Program-made: the position numbers and the translations under genes
The notes under the pieces: model-generated
Told to the model about the DNA's origin: nothing
The model's database searches: none
The model's input: the letters and a program-made list of their open reading frames with translations, nothing else
In this document: positions 16,148-25,451 of the stretch, piece after piece
Numbering within the stretch: the stretch's first letter is position 1
Layout of the letters: the number at the start of each line of letters is the position of its first letter
Assembly (NCBI RefSeq): GCF_014524565.1
Contig: NZ_CP060139.1
Location: 2,177,501 to 2,241,500, forward strand
DNA: 64,000 nucleotides
Source of the DNA: Croceimicrobium hydrocarbonivorans
Lineage (GTDB): Bacteria; Bacteroidota; Bacteroidia; Flavobacteriales; Schleiferiaceae
Direction: 5' to 3'

Positions 16148-17425
16148 ATGCGAATTGCCCCGAAATTAGCCTTCCTTTTATTACTTTTTCAAGCCTGCTC
16201 TTCTGGTTCGGAATCTGCGGAAAGCACTGATAATGCTGGCGGTCAGGCCGGAATTGAAGTGCCTGAAGGCTTTAAGGCCGAAGTTTATGCCGACGATTTA
16301 GGAAAGGGTCGTCACATGGCTAGTCGGGCCAATGGTGATTTATACCTGCGACTTTCCTACCCTGAAAACGGGGAGTCTATTGTCGCTTTAAGAGATTCGA
16401 ATCAAGATGGTATTGTAGATCGCAAAGTGTACTTCGAAGAAATAGATGGCGGCACAGGCATTAAGGTCCACAACGGATATCTCTATTTCAGCACCGATAC
16501 GCAGGTTTTTCGCCGTCGCTTTAATGGCAATGAATTAGTGCCTTCCGGCGAACGTGAACTGATCCTCACTTTGGCAGCGCAAAATCAGCATGCCGCTAAG
16601 CCCTTGGCCTTTGACGATGAGGGCAATATGTATGTGACCATCGGAGCACCTTCCAATGCTTGTCAGGATCCCAGTCGAACCAAAGGCGTGGCCGGTCAGG
16701 ATCCCTGTCCCTTATTGGAAAGCAGCGGAGGTATTTGGAAGTTCAGAGCCAGTACCCCAAATCAAACCTTCGAAGACGGAGAAAACTTTGCCACTGGCAT
16801 TCGTCATGCTGTTGGTATAACCTGGAATCCCAATCATTCAAAATTGTATGCCATGCAGCATGGGCGTGATCAGCTGCATGAGTTTTGGCCCGAGATTTAC
16901 ACTGCGAAGCAGAGTGCAGAATTACCAGGCGAGGAATTTTTACGTATTGAGGAAGGCAGTGACTTTGGCTGGCCTTATTGCTATTACGATTGGCAGAAAC
17001 GGGTCAAATTATTGAATCCCGAATACGGTGGTACCGGCGATAGCATCGGGCGTTGTGGCAATGTAGATTTACCTCTTATGGGCTTTCCGGGCCATTGGGC
17101 TCCCAATGCCATTGAGTTTTACAATCAAGATCAGTTTCCAGTAAATTATAAGGGCGGTGCCTTTATCGCCTTCCATGGTAGTTGGAACCGTGCACCTTTC
17201 CCACAGGAAGGTTATCGGGTGGTGTTTGTACCCTTTAGCGGCCCAGATCCCATTAGTGGGTATCAATCTTTCGCAACTGGTTTTTCGGGTTTAAATGATC
17301 AGCCGGAATCACCTGCCTCAGCAAAATATCGCCCCTGCGGATTAGCGGTGGGTAGCAAAGGCAGTCTTTTTATTAGCGATAGTCAGGAAGGCCGAATTTG
17401 GCGAATCAGCTACGAAGGAAATTAA
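16148..17425 (+). CDS. Glucose/sorbosone dehydrogenase-like lipoprotein
   Basis: 425 residues from ATG 16148; a TTG at 16127 would add seven residues ahead of a normal lipoprotein signal and is less likely. The lipobox is LFQAC (Cys18). The mature part begins VPEGFKAEVYADDLG and matches the six-bladed propeller of the GSDH/L-sorbosone dehydrogenase family, which often uses PQQ at the periplasmic side. Conserved blocks include FATGIRHAVGI, MQHGRDQLHEFWPE, FGWPYCYYD and FHGSWNR. Cofactor use cannot be settled from sequence. Its last 4 bp overlap the convergent transporter gene. Confidence 0.85.
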   Translation: MRIAPKLAFLLLLFQACSSGSESAESTDNAGGQAGIEVPEGFKAEVYADDLGKGRHMASRANGDLYLRLSYPENGESIVALRDSNQDGIVDRKVYFEEIDGGTGIKVHNGYLYFSTDTQVFRRRFNGNELVPSGERELILTLAAQNQHAAKPLAFDDEGNMYVTIGAPSNACQDPSRTKGVAGQDPCPLLESSGGIWKFRASTPNQTFEDGENFATGIRHAVGITWNPNHSKLYAMQHGRDQLHEFWPEIYTAKQSAELPGEEFLRIEEGSDFGWPYCYYDWQKRVKLLNPEYGGTGDSIGRCGNVDLPLMGFPGHWAPNAIEFYNQDQFPVNYKGGAFIAFHGSWNRAPFPQEGYRVVFVPFSGPDPISGYQSFATGFSGLNDQPESPASAKYRPCGLAVGSKGSLFISDSQEGRIWRISYEGN

Positions 17426-18693
17426 AAGAATAGCGCGTAAAGATAGACCAGGCTAAAGCCGCTTAGGAAAACGAGTCCGAGGCGGGAAAGCCAGCGCATT
17501 GTAATTCCAGGGCGATCCTCAGGTTTTAAACCCATTACCAGTTTATAATTGGCAAAGGCGATAATGGGCGCTACTAAAAAGCTAATCGCGGTAGCCAGAT
17601 CTACTAAACTTCGTAGCGAATTTCCAAATTGATTAATAACCAGCAAGGCCCCCAAGCCTACTACAATTAGAACGATTTGGAAGGTCCGGATCCCGGAGCT
17701 TTCTTCTCCTTTGGAGTTTTGCGGACTTACTAATTGCCATACTCTTTGTGCACTTCTAGCATAGCCATCAAAGACCGCAATGCAGGTACCGAACATAATA
17801 CTAAATGCGGCGGCAGAAATTACCCATCGACTCCAGTCGCCAATACTCTCGGTATATAGGTTTATGATATCCCCGGCAAAAGCTGCCGAGCCTTGTGCTA
17901 AAACTTTATCAGTGCCAAAGATGAGGTAAGCACCTAAAAGCATAAAGCAGGGTGCCAAGAGGGCGGAGATCCAATAGCCAATATTGAATTCTCGCAGGAC
18001 TTCTTTTAAGCTGGATTGATAGCCGGATTCTTTACGTCGGGCTAGGGTCCAGAGGCTATTCCAGGCAGACAAATCCACTGCCGTAGGCATCCAGCCCATT
18101 AAGGCAATTAAGAAAGGAAAGGAAGGATTGCTGATCTGTAAAATAGAGGCATCAAACCATTGAAAGGGATCAGCGGCCGGACCACGACCTAAGGTGCTGA
18201 AAAATGCTAAAAGGGTAGTGGCCAGTAATACACTGCCTACGATTTTAATCAGGCGATCCAGCGCTTTATAATGCCCAATTAAAAGAATGAGCATGCAAGT
18301 GGCAAATAGCAAATAGGTGGTGACCTTTATGCTGATAATGCCCTCCAGACCAAAAAGTTGATGCAGGAAGCCGGCCGTAACTGCACCAACAGCAGCCGTT
18401 ACAAAGAACATGGTGCCCAAGGTGATAAGTCCGTAGAGCAAAAGCATGCCCTTGCCTAAATCGCGGTAGCCATCAATTAAGGATTGTTGAGCGGAGGCCG
18501 CATATCGTGAACCATATTCGAAGAAGGGAAATTTGAGCACATTGGCCAGCATTACTGCCCATAAAAGCGCAAATCCATAATCGGCACCAGCGCGGGTACT
18601 CTGTACTAAGTGACTGACACCGATAGCGGTACTGGCAAAGAGTAAACCCGGTCCCAGGGTCTTGAAAAAAATCCGGAGCGATTGTGCTTTCAT
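17422..18693 (-). CDS. Nramp-like transporter with atypical TM1/TM6 motifs
   Basis: 423 residues from ATG 18693; a longer frame from 18747 adds non-conserved residues that overlap the promoter. The N-terminal GPGLLFASTAIG segment and about 11 hydrophobic segments match the Nramp (SLC11) fold. The canonical DPGN of TM1 is replaced by GVSH, and the TM6 region reads GWMPTAVD instead of the usual A.IMPHN. These positions bind the metal in classical Nramp proteins, so the substrate may not be Mn2+/Fe2+. Divergent from tdh, with back-to-back -7 elements between them. Confidence 0.8.
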   Translation of the reverse strand: MKAQSLRIFFKTLGPGLLFASTAIGVSHLVQSTRAGADYGFALLWAVMLANVLKFPFFEYGSRYAASAQQSLIDGYRDLGKGMLLLYGLITLGTMFFVTAAVGAVTAGFLHQLFGLEGIISIKVTTYLLFATCMLILLIGHYKALDRLIKIVGSVLLATTLLAFFSTLGRGPAADPFQWFDASILQISNPSFPFLIALMGWMPTAVDLSAWNSLWTLARRKESGYQSSLKEVLREFNIGYWISALLAPCFMLLGAYLIFGTDKVLAQGSAAFAGDIINLYTESIGDWSRWVISAAAFSIMFGTCIAVFDGYARSAQRVWQLVSPQNSKGEESSGIRTFQIVLIVVGLGALLVINQFGNSLRSLVDLATAISFLVAPIIAFANYKLVMGLKPEDRPGITMRWLSRLGLVFLSGFSLVYLYALFF

Positions 18694-18705
18694 TGCGCTT
18701 GGAAT

Positions 18706-18737
18706 CAAATATAGGGGACTAAAAGCGATTATATTTG
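18706..18737. promoter_or_regulatory. Divergent -7 elements for the transporter and tdh
   Basis: TATATTTG occurs on the plus strand at 18730-18737 (23 bp before the tdh start) and on the minus strand at 18713-18706 (13 bp before the transporter start). Both match TAnnTTTG exactly. No good -33 element was seen for either. Confidence 0.6.
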
Positions 18738-18759
18738 CCACTCTCAAAAAAGCAGTGTA

Positions 18760-19704
18760 ATGGCCGATAAAATTTTAGTTCTAGGTTCTTCCGGTCAAAT
18801 TGGAACAGACCTCGTAGATAGCCTCCGCGAAGCTTATGGCAATGACAATGTAATTGCTTCTGACCTCAAAGCTCCATCCGCCGAAAGGCTGGCTCAAGGA
18901 CCATTTGAGCAATTGGATGCCTTGGACGATAAAAAGGTTTTTGAGGTAATTAAGAAACACGGCATCAATCAGGTATATCACCTGGTAGCCATGCTTTCGG
19001 CCACTGCAGAGAAAATGCCATTAAGAGGTTGGGATCTCAATATGCGCAGCTTATTTAACTTTTTGGAACTAGCGCGCGAAGGTCATATTTCTAAAATGTA
19101 CTGGCCCAGTTCTATTGCTGCCTTTGGACCTAATACTCCGGTTGAAGCTACCCCACAATACACGGTAATGGATCCAGGAACGGTTTATGGAATTAGTAAA
19201 CTGGCCGGTGAATTATGGTGCGATTATTACCATAAAAAATACGGTTGTGATTTGCGTGGATTGCGCTATCCTGGTTTGATTTCTTGGAAAACGGAACCCG
19301 GCGGTGGAACTACCGATTATGCAGTAGATATTTTCCATAAAGCAGCAAAGGGAGAGGACTATCATTGCTTTCTTTCAGAGAATCGTCGTCTCCCCATGAT
19401 GTACATGCCCGATGCCATTAAGGCTACCATAGGGATTATGGAAGCACCAGCAGAGCAGGTGAAGATTCGTACTTCCTATAATGTGGGTGCCTTTAGTTTT
19501 ACTCCTCGTGAATTGAGCGCTTTAATTGAAAAGGAAGTACCCGGATTCCAGACCTTTTACGATGCGGTAGATTCTCGTGATGCTATTGCCGCAGGCTGGC
19601 CACAGAGCATCGACGATCAAAGAGCGAAGCAAGATTGGGGCTGGCAGCCCGACTTTAGCTTGGAGGCTATGGTAAAGGATATGCTTGCAAATCTAAAGGC
19701 CTGA
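18760..19704 (+). CDS. tdh: L-threonine 3-dehydrogenase (SDR type)
   Basis: 314 residues. An extended short-chain dehydrogenase with the NAD-binding GSSGQIG (9-15) and catalytic Ser118, Tyr143 and Lys147 (YGISK). The blocks RYPGLISWK and GGGTTDYAVDIFHKA identify the GalE-like L-threonine dehydrogenase known from psychrophilic flavobacteria and animals. It oxidises threonine to 2-amino-3-ketobutyrate in the cytoplasm; the partner ligase kbl is not in the window. Length is normal for the family. Confidence 0.92.
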   Translation: MADKILVLGSSGQIGTDLVDSLREAYGNDNVIASDLKAPSAERLAQGPFEQLDALDDKKVFEVIKKHGINQVYHLVAMLSATAEKMPLRGWDLNMRSLFNFLELAREGHISKMYWPSSIAAFGPNTPVEATPQYTVMDPGTVYGISKLAGELWCDYYHKKYGCDLRGLRYPGLISWKTEPGGGTTDYAVDIFHKAAKGEDYHCFLSENRRLPMMYMPDAIKATIGIMEAPAEQVKIRTSYNVGAFSFTPRELSALIEKEVPGFQTFYDAVDSRDAIAAGWPQSIDDQRAKQDWGWQPDFSLEAMVKDMLANLKA

Positions 19705-19801
19705 TTTAGACCTTTTTTCAGGATTCATTTGGCCATCCGGAGCATTCGTTCTGGAGGGCTACGTCTTTTTAAGCTGTTAATATTCAACATCTTAAAAGTT
19801 A

Positions 19802-19855
19802 ATTTAAATTTAATCTAAATAAACTTTGTTAAGACTTCTTCGGTTTTTAGTTTTG
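19802..19855 (+). promoter_or_regulatory. Haem-locus promoter with possible Fur operator
   Basis: TTTG (19825-19828) and TAGTTTTG (19848-19855) with a 19-bp spacer form a textbook Bacteroidota promoter. Just upstream, 19802-19820 is a 19-bp palindrome with half-sites ATTTAnATT/AATnTAAAT, resembling Fur-type boxes. A second TCTAAAT half-site lies at 19878-19884, next to the start codon. The promoter is convincing; the Fur assignment is inference. Confidence 0.65.
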
Positions 19856-19893
19856 CCGGCTCAGAACTTATAATCAGTCTAAATAAAAATAAA

Positions 19894-20862
19894 ATGAAGA
19901 AGTTTTACGCTGCTCTGCTTACAGCTTGTACTTCGCTGGGAACTCTTTCAGCGCAAGCTCCGGAAGAAGAAAAAGGCTACATCAAAGAGATGTGTGGCTG
20001 CTATGAAGTTGAATTCAAGTATGCCGAAACCTTTTCGGATGCCACAGATTACCAATTGCACGATCCCTATTCTTCCAAAGGATTGGAATGGATTTTTGTA
20101 GATGAAGAAGATTCTACGCATTTGGTGTTACAGCATCTGCTGATCGTCGCGGGTGGTGAGCGCGTAATTAAGCACTGGCGCCAGGATTGGTTTTACGAAA
20201 ACCTAGTTATGCTTCAGTACCAAAAGAATTTGGAGTGGAAGAAAACCGAGATTACGGCAAAAGAAGCGAAAGGTACCTGGACCCAAAAGGTATATCAGGT
20301 AGATGATAGTCCCCGCTACGAAGGTTATGCCACCTGGATTGACGTGGATGGCAAATTATACTGGGAATCTCAGGTTGCGGCTCCCTTACCTCGCCGTGAA
20401 TTCACCAAGCGCGATGACTACAATGTTATGTTGCGCAATAACAAGCATAAAATCACCAAAACCGGTCATGTTCATGAATTGGATAATGCCAAGGTAATCC
20501 GCACTGCCGAAGGGGATAGCATTCTGGTTTGGGAAAAGGGCATGAACTCTTATTTCAAAGTAGAAGATAGTCGTTGTGAAGCGGCTCAAATCTGGTGGGA
20601 GGCTAACAAAACGTACTGGCGCGATGTACGCATGGTATGGGACAATATCCTTAGCGAGCAAGATTATATCAACCTGGAGTATATGGTAGATGATCAGAAA
20701 TTATGGCAACGTCTTTTTGACCTTGGCGATGAGATGATGGCCAAGAAAAAATACCGCTCCGAGAAAGCTCAAAAGGAAGTGCGCGCAATCATCGAAAGCT
20801 ACCTGAGCGCCAATCCTAGCCCTTGGGTTAGTGCTGAGACTGAAGCCGAGAAGGCTTATTAA
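19894..20862 (+). CDS. DUF6607 secreted protein of the haem locus
   Basis: 322 residues with a signal peptide (to about 20, LSAQA). The mature part starts with a GCYEVEFKYAETF block and is rich in Trp and Tyr (HWRQDWFYEN, YEGYATWIDVDGKLYWES), matching DUF6607, a Bacteroidota family often found beside HmuY-like and TonB-receptor genes. The biochemical role is unknown; a periplasmic or surface function in haem or siderophore handling is inferred from context. First gene of the locus, 22 bp before the next start. Confidence 0.8.
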   Translation: MKKFYAALLTACTSLGTLSAQAPEEEKGYIKEMCGCYEVEFKYAETFSDATDYQLHDPYSSKGLEWIFVDEEDSTHLVLQHLLIVAGGERVIKHWRQDWFYENLVMLQYQKNLEWKKTEITAKEAKGTWTQKVYQVDDSPRYEGYATWIDVDGKLYWESQVAAPLPRREFTKRDDYNVMLRNNKHKITKTGHVHELDNAKVIRTAEGDSILVWEKGMNSYFKVEDSRCEAAQIWWEANKTYWRDVRMVWDNILSEQDYINLEYMVDDQKLWQRLFDLGDEMMAKKKYRSEKAQKEVRAIIESYLSANPSPWVSAETEAEKAY

Positions 20863-20884
20863 TTCATTCCAAGAAAACACCATC

Positions 20885-22126
20885 ATGACTAAATATATAA
20901 CTACACTCTTCTTAGGCTTGGGCTCGCTCTTTTTAGGAGCACAAAGCTTTGATACAACGGGGATGACCCAGTGGGCACAACGCTATAATTCCTATGAAAC
21001 CTGGATGCAAGGTGCATTTGATGCTTACCGCGATACCAGTGATATGACCGATTTTGGTTGGGGGAATTACAGTATTACCAGCCACTTGATTGAGGGCGAC
21101 AGTATTTACATCCTTAAAACTGTGAGCGGCCAGTACAAAGCGATTTCGATCGATAATCTGGCTTCGGGAGTTTACTCCATTACTTACAGCGATCTGGATG
21201 GAAGCAATCAAGTTTCTAAATCATTGGATCGTGACCCTTATGAAGATCGTAATTTCTTCTACTATTCCATCGACCATGATCAAATCAAGGATTTGGAACC
21301 TAATACAGCAGATTGGGATATCATCTTTACCAAGTACCCAATTATGTTCCCAGGCTTCGGAGCTTATCCGGTAGCGGGAGTATTGCACAATCGTGGAGTA
21401 GAAAGCGCTCGTATCGAAAGTCAAACTGCAGGAACAGCGCAATTATCCGATACCCTGAGCTTCCCATTTTCAGCTTCTATCGCCAGCATTGGCTACGATT
21501 GGAAAGACGCCTTTGCCGGAGTGGTTTTCGATACCCTGACTTATTTTGTGAAAGACCAGAATGGTCAGATCAATGAGCTCGAATTTGTAAACTACGGTGG
21601 TAGCGCCAATGGAAATATGAGCTTCACTGTAAACGGAGTTTTGGATAGCATTAGCCTCGGTGCAGGTAATGATGGACAGGTGTATTACAGCTTGAACAAT
21701 CGTGCTGAAGTAGCTCAAAACACTGACCTCGACTGGGATATCGCTTTATTCGCTCAGAGTAGCTTTGCCGCGGTTCCGGTACGCATTAATGATATCGGTG
21801 GAGCGGAGCTTTATGTGTATCCTCATAAAGATATCATGCATTGGACCAGCATTGGTATTGAAGAAAATCCCATGCAATTGCTATCCGTGTGGCCAAATCC
21901 TGCCAAGGATCATTTAAACCTGGCATTGAGTACCGAGGCTAGTCAAAATATTAGCCTGCGTGTATTCTCAATGGAAGGTCGCTTGGTAAAGCAAGAGAAC
22001 TTAAGTGTACAACCTGGAATTAGCGAGCAGCGCATCGATTTAAGTGCTGTTCCTGCTGGAATGTACCAGGTTCAAATTGAAGGTGAAAATTACAGAGCTC
22101 AAAGCCGTATTCTGATTCAACCTTAG
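20885..22126 (+). CDS. T9SS-exported HmuY-like protein
   Basis: 413 residues from ATG 20885 (MTKYITTLFLG); the longer frame from 20831 starts inside the upstream gene. A signal peptide is followed by a body containing ADWDIIFTKY and a closing LDWDIALFAQ, the Trp-Asp strand motifs of HmuY haem-binding proteins. The last ~80 residues are a T9SS sorting domain (VWPNPAKDHLNL... to SRILIQP). Classical HmuY is a lipoprotein; here export is by T9SS. A terminator hairpin separates it from the TonB receptor gene. HmuY kinship is based on motifs and neighbours. Confidence 0.8.
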   Translation: MTKYITTLFLGLGSLFLGAQSFDTTGMTQWAQRYNSYETWMQGAFDAYRDTSDMTDFGWGNYSITSHLIEGDSIYILKTVSGQYKAISIDNLASGVYSITYSDLDGSNQVSKSLDRDPYEDRNFFYYSIDHDQIKDLEPNTADWDIIFTKYPIMFPGFGAYPVAGVLHNRGVESARIESQTAGTAQLSDTLSFPFSASIASIGYDWKDAFAGVVFDTLTYFVKDQNGQINELEFVNYGGSANGNMSFTVNGVLDSISLGAGNDGQVYYSLNNRAEVAQNTDLDWDIALFAQSSFAAVPVRINDIGGAELYVYPHKDIMHWTSIGIEENPMQLLSVWPNPAKDHLNLALSTEASQNISLRVFSMEGRLVKQENLSVQPGISEQRIDLSAVPAGMYQVQIEGENYRAQSRILIQP

Positions 22127-22146
22127 TTTATTCGATATTAAATTTT

Positions 22147-22179
22147 GGAACCGTTGGCCCTGGCTGGCGGTTCCTTTTT
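22147..22179 (+). terminator. Intercistronic terminator/attenuator before the TonB receptor
   Basis: GGAACCG (22147-22153) pairs with CGGTTCC (22168-22174) and is followed by TTTTT, ending only 7 bp before the receptor start codon. It probably lowers, rather than abolishes, receptor expression from the upstream promoter, since no new promoter fits in the gap. Confidence 0.8.
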
Positions 22180-22185
22180 CAGCTT

Positions 22186-24447
22186 ATGGAAAAGCGCTTT
22201 TGGCTTTGGTTTATTGGTCTGCTAAGTTTCACAGCTCAGGCGCAGGAAAAATCCTTCCTGACCCTTTTAGATGCGCATACAGCTCAGGTAGTGGAAGGTG
22301 CCCATGTTACTTTGATTTGGAAGGGCGACAGCTTAAACACCGTTTCTGATGCTCAAGGCCGCGTTGAGCTCATAGCTCAGAACTTGCTTTGGATTAAGGT
22401 TAGACACCTTTCCTACGAATCCTATAAACAAGCTCATCCTAAAGCGGGCAGCCTGCACTTTTTAAATCCGGAAAGAGGGCAATTGGAAGAAGTAGTGGTA
22501 ACCGGTCAAAATGGCCCTACTCTGAGCCGAAATGCGGTCCGTCAAGTTAGGATTATCGACGCTCAAAGAATCCAAAGTCAGGCGGCAGTAAACTTAAAAG
22601 ATCTACTAAGTCAGGATCTTAATTTCCGCATTAGTGAAGATGCGGTATTAGGTAGCCAAATTAGCCTGCAAGGTATGAGCGGCGCTAAAGTGAAAATCTT
22701 GATCGATGGCGTACCCGTTATCGGTCGAATGGATGGCAATATCGACCTCAGTCAGATAAATCTCAATGCCATCGAAAGAGTAGAGATTGTAGAAGGTCCC
22801 ATGGCGGTTACCTATGGCACCGATGCCGTGGCCGGAACGATTAATTTGATCACCAAGCAATCGCAAAGACGAAAGTGGCAAACTACTGCCAATGCTTATA
22901 TGGAATCTGTTGGTCGCTATAATACCGATGCTTCCTTGCAGTGGGCCCTGACTGCTCAAAATCAGTTGAGCTTAAGTTTGGGGCGTAATTATTTTCAGGG
23001 CTACGACCCCGATGGGCAGGCCCGGGATTTACAATGGAATCCCAAAGAACAATACTTTGGGAGCTTGCAGTTTAAACATCGCCAAGGGAATTCACTTTGG
23101 CGCTATCGCTTGGATGCCTTTCAGGAGACAGTGAAAAACAAAGGGGCCATTGGTTCCTTCGACTCGCTTTTAGTACCTGTTGATACTGGTGCCTGGAAAT
23201 ACCCTCGGGCCCTGGATGATGAATACCTTACTACTCGCCTTAATCACTCCCTTTATTATCATTACTACCCGGAGCAAGGTGGTCGGTGGAAGGGCTTTTT
23301 AGCCTATAATTATTTTCGTCGTGAAAAATTCAGTCGCATTCGCAATTTGCATTTGGGAACAGAGCAGCTATTCCCGGGAGCGGATGCCCAGGATACCAGC
23401 ATCTTTCGAATGATTAGCTCCCGCTTGATGTACCATCGGAAATGGGCCACTAAGCTGGATTATCAATTGGGCTATGATTTTAGCTGGGAGTTCAATTCTG
23501 GCGAACGTATTGAAGGGGAGGTACAAGATATTTTAGATGCGGCACTTTTTGCTGCTGCCGAGTATAAGCCTTGGTCAGTTTTAAGCTTAAAGCCCGGTTT
23601 GCGCTATGCCTATAACAGCCGATTTGCTGCGCCGCTCATTGCCTCCATGGCCCTGCGTTGGGAGCTGCATCCTTCTTGGATTCTGCGTGCATCCTATGGC
23701 AAAGGCTTTCGGGCGCCCAGCCTTAAGGAGCTTTATTTCCTCTTTGTAGATGAAAACCATAATATTTTAGGGAATGCGGATTTAAAGGCAGAAACCAGTC
23801 ATAATTACCAATTAGGGCTGAGCTATCATTATGATAAAGCCGATTGGCATTGGCAAACAGAGGCGCGTTTCTTCTTTAATGACCTTCGCGATGAGATTCG
23901 CTTAATCGCCATTCTTTCACCAACGGATACCGAACCCCGTGGTTTGTACCGCAATGAGAATGTAGCTCGCAGTCAGAGTGCCGGCTTAAACTGGAACTGG
24001 CGATTGGCGAAGGGGGGCTGGAGCACAGAACTAGGGATGGCCTGGATTGGTCTTAAGAATGAGTATGCTTTTAGCGATCCGGCGGCCGATCAATTCAATT
24101 TTTATCCGCAATATCGCTGGAGCATTTCCTATCAATTTGCCAGGTGGAAATTAAAGCCCGCCCTCTTTATGAATTATACCGGAGAACGGAAAGACCTGGC
24201 CTTGGATTCGGAAGGGAATCTCAATACGCGCCAATACAGTGATTATACTTTGGCGGATTTCAGCCTACAGAAAACTTTTTGGCAAGAGCGCATTACCCTT
24301 AGCGCTGGTATAAAGAACTTATTCGATGTAGGCAATATCGCGGTAAGCGGAACGGGTGGTGGGGGTACCCATAGTACTGCTGCAGGCAGTCTGCCTATAA
24401 ATTACGGACGAACTTATTTTCTGCGTTGTCAATGGAAACTCGATTAA
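22186..24447 (+). CDS. TonB-dependent outer-membrane receptor (haem/iron type)
   Basis: 753 residues. A signal peptide (to about 20) is followed by a short carboxypeptidase-regulatory-like beta domain, then the plug (EEVVVTGQNGPTLSRNAVRQVRIID, then VKILIDGVPVIGRMDG and IERVEIVEGPMAVTYGTDAVAGTINLITK) and a 22-strand barrel ending in an aromatic residue motif (YFLRCQWKLD). The size and plug match HmuR/BtuB-like ligand receptors. With HmuY-like genes on both sides, haem uptake across the outer membrane is the likely job. The barrel region contains FRAPSLKELYF, a conserved receptor motif. Confidence 0.9.
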   Translation: MEKRFWLWFIGLLSFTAQAQEKSFLTLLDAHTAQVVEGAHVTLIWKGDSLNTVSDAQGRVELIAQNLLWIKVRHLSYESYKQAHPKAGSLHFLNPERGQLEEVVVTGQNGPTLSRNAVRQVRIIDAQRIQSQAAVNLKDLLSQDLNFRISEDAVLGSQISLQGMSGAKVKILIDGVPVIGRMDGNIDLSQINLNAIERVEIVEGPMAVTYGTDAVAGTINLITKQSQRRKWQTTANAYMESVGRYNTDASLQWALTAQNQLSLSLGRNYFQGYDPDGQARDLQWNPKEQYFGSLQFKHRQGNSLWRYRLDAFQETVKNKGAIGSFDSLLVPVDTGAWKYPRALDDEYLTTRLNHSLYYHYYPEQGGRWKGFLAYNYFRREKFSRIRNLHLGTEQLFPGADAQDTSIFRMISSRLMYHRKWATKLDYQLGYDFSWEFNSGERIEGEVQDILDAALFAAAEYKPWSVLSLKPGLRYAYNSRFAAPLIASMALRWELHPSWILRASYGKGFRAPSLKELYFLFVDENHNILGNADLKAETSHNYQLGLSYHYDKADWHWQTEARFFFNDLRDEIRLIAILSPTDTEPRGLYRNENVARSQSAGLNWNWRLAKGGWSTELGMAWIGLKNEYAFSDPAADQFNFYPQYRWSISYQFARWKLKPALFMNYTGERKDLALDSEGNLNTRQYSDYTLADFSLQKTFWQERITLSAGIKNLFDVGNIAVSGTGGGGTHSTAAGSLPINYGRTYFLRCQWKLD

Positions 24448-25448
24448 AAGCATTTTTTGCCGCAGTTCTGCTCTTTTCTCTCGTGGCTTGTGAGCCGGAG
24501 GAAGAATTGCGACCCGGACTTTTTGTGAGCGATCAAATTGGTCAGATGGATATGGTTTCGGCTGATGGCATCGATTACCAATATGAGGCATATTTTGATT
24601 TGAGTAGCAATAGCATGAAGGCTAAAAACCGGCGCGATGCTTGGGATTTGGCTTTTTCGGCCGATCCGCAAAACCCCAATATCTATGTGAACTCAGCGCA
24701 GTTTATGCGCGTGGCGGCCACCGGAACTCTGAATTTTGACTCTGTTTATACGGCCACTGACTTCGACTTTGAATTTGAAAGAGTCTATCGTTTTTATCAG
24801 CGTGGCTGGATGTGCGAAGCCTTGAAGGATCCCAAAGGGCAGGTGTTTTTAATTGATCGTGGACAGGATTTGCAGGGTCGTAAGCGCGGATATTTCAAGC
24901 TACAAATTCAAGCCTATTCAAATGGTACCTATCAATTGCGCTTTGCCAATTTGGATGGAGCCAATTCGCAGTTGCTCAATGTGGAAACCCAAGCAGATTA
25001 TAATTATCAGTTTCTCAGCTTGGCGAATCCAGATAGCTTATTGAGCTTGGAGCCTCCCAAGGATGAATGGGACCTGCATGTATGCAAGTATATGGAGCGC
25101 CTTTGGGATGGTAGCGACACCTTAGATTATTCGGTAACCGGCGTATTGATCAATTCAAAATCCGCTCTGGCTTATCGCGATACTTTATTGAGTGCTGATT
25201 CTACCTTGAGTTTTGGCGATATCCAGGCTAGCGATATTCAACATCATCAGCTCAAGCCTAAAACGGAAGCCATTGGCCATGAATGGAAGTACTACGATCT
25301 GGATGAAGGTACCTATCTGGTTCGCAATCGTTGGATCTACTTTATCGAAGATGCAGAAGGCACCATTTATCGCTTGCGCTTTATTGGCTTCTATGGTGCC
25401 GAAGGACAAAAAGGTAATGTGAGCTTTGAGTATTTGCCTTTGGAGTAA
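24432..25448 (+). CDS. HmuY-family lipoprotein
   Basis: 338 residues from ATG 24432, overlapping the receptor stop by 16 bp. The lipobox is SLVAC (Cys20). The protein repeats two Trp-Asp motifs (DAWDLAFSADPQN and DEWDLHVCKY) and ends with IYRLRFIGFYG...VSFEYLPLE, the signature C-terminus of HmuY proteins, which take haem from host or environmental proteins and hand it to the receptor. Translational coupling to the receptor supports a receptor-haemophore pair. Confidence 0.88.
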   Translation: METRLKAFFAAVLLFSLVACEPEEELRPGLFVSDQIGQMDMVSADGIDYQYEAYFDLSSNSMKAKNRRDAWDLAFSADPQNPNIYVNSAQFMRVAATGTLNFDSVYTATDFDFEFERVYRFYQRGWMCEALKDPKGQVFLIDRGQDLQGRKRGYFKLQIQAYSNGTYQLRFANLDGANSQLLNVETQADYNYQFLSLANPDSLLSLEPPKDEWDLHVCKYMERLWDGSDTLDYSVTGVLINSKSALAYRDTLLSADSTLSFGDIQASDIQHHQLKPKTEAIGHEWKYYDLDEGTYLVRNRWIYFIEDAEGTIYRLRFIGFYGAEGQKGNVSFEYLPLE

Positions 25449-25451
25449 TGC

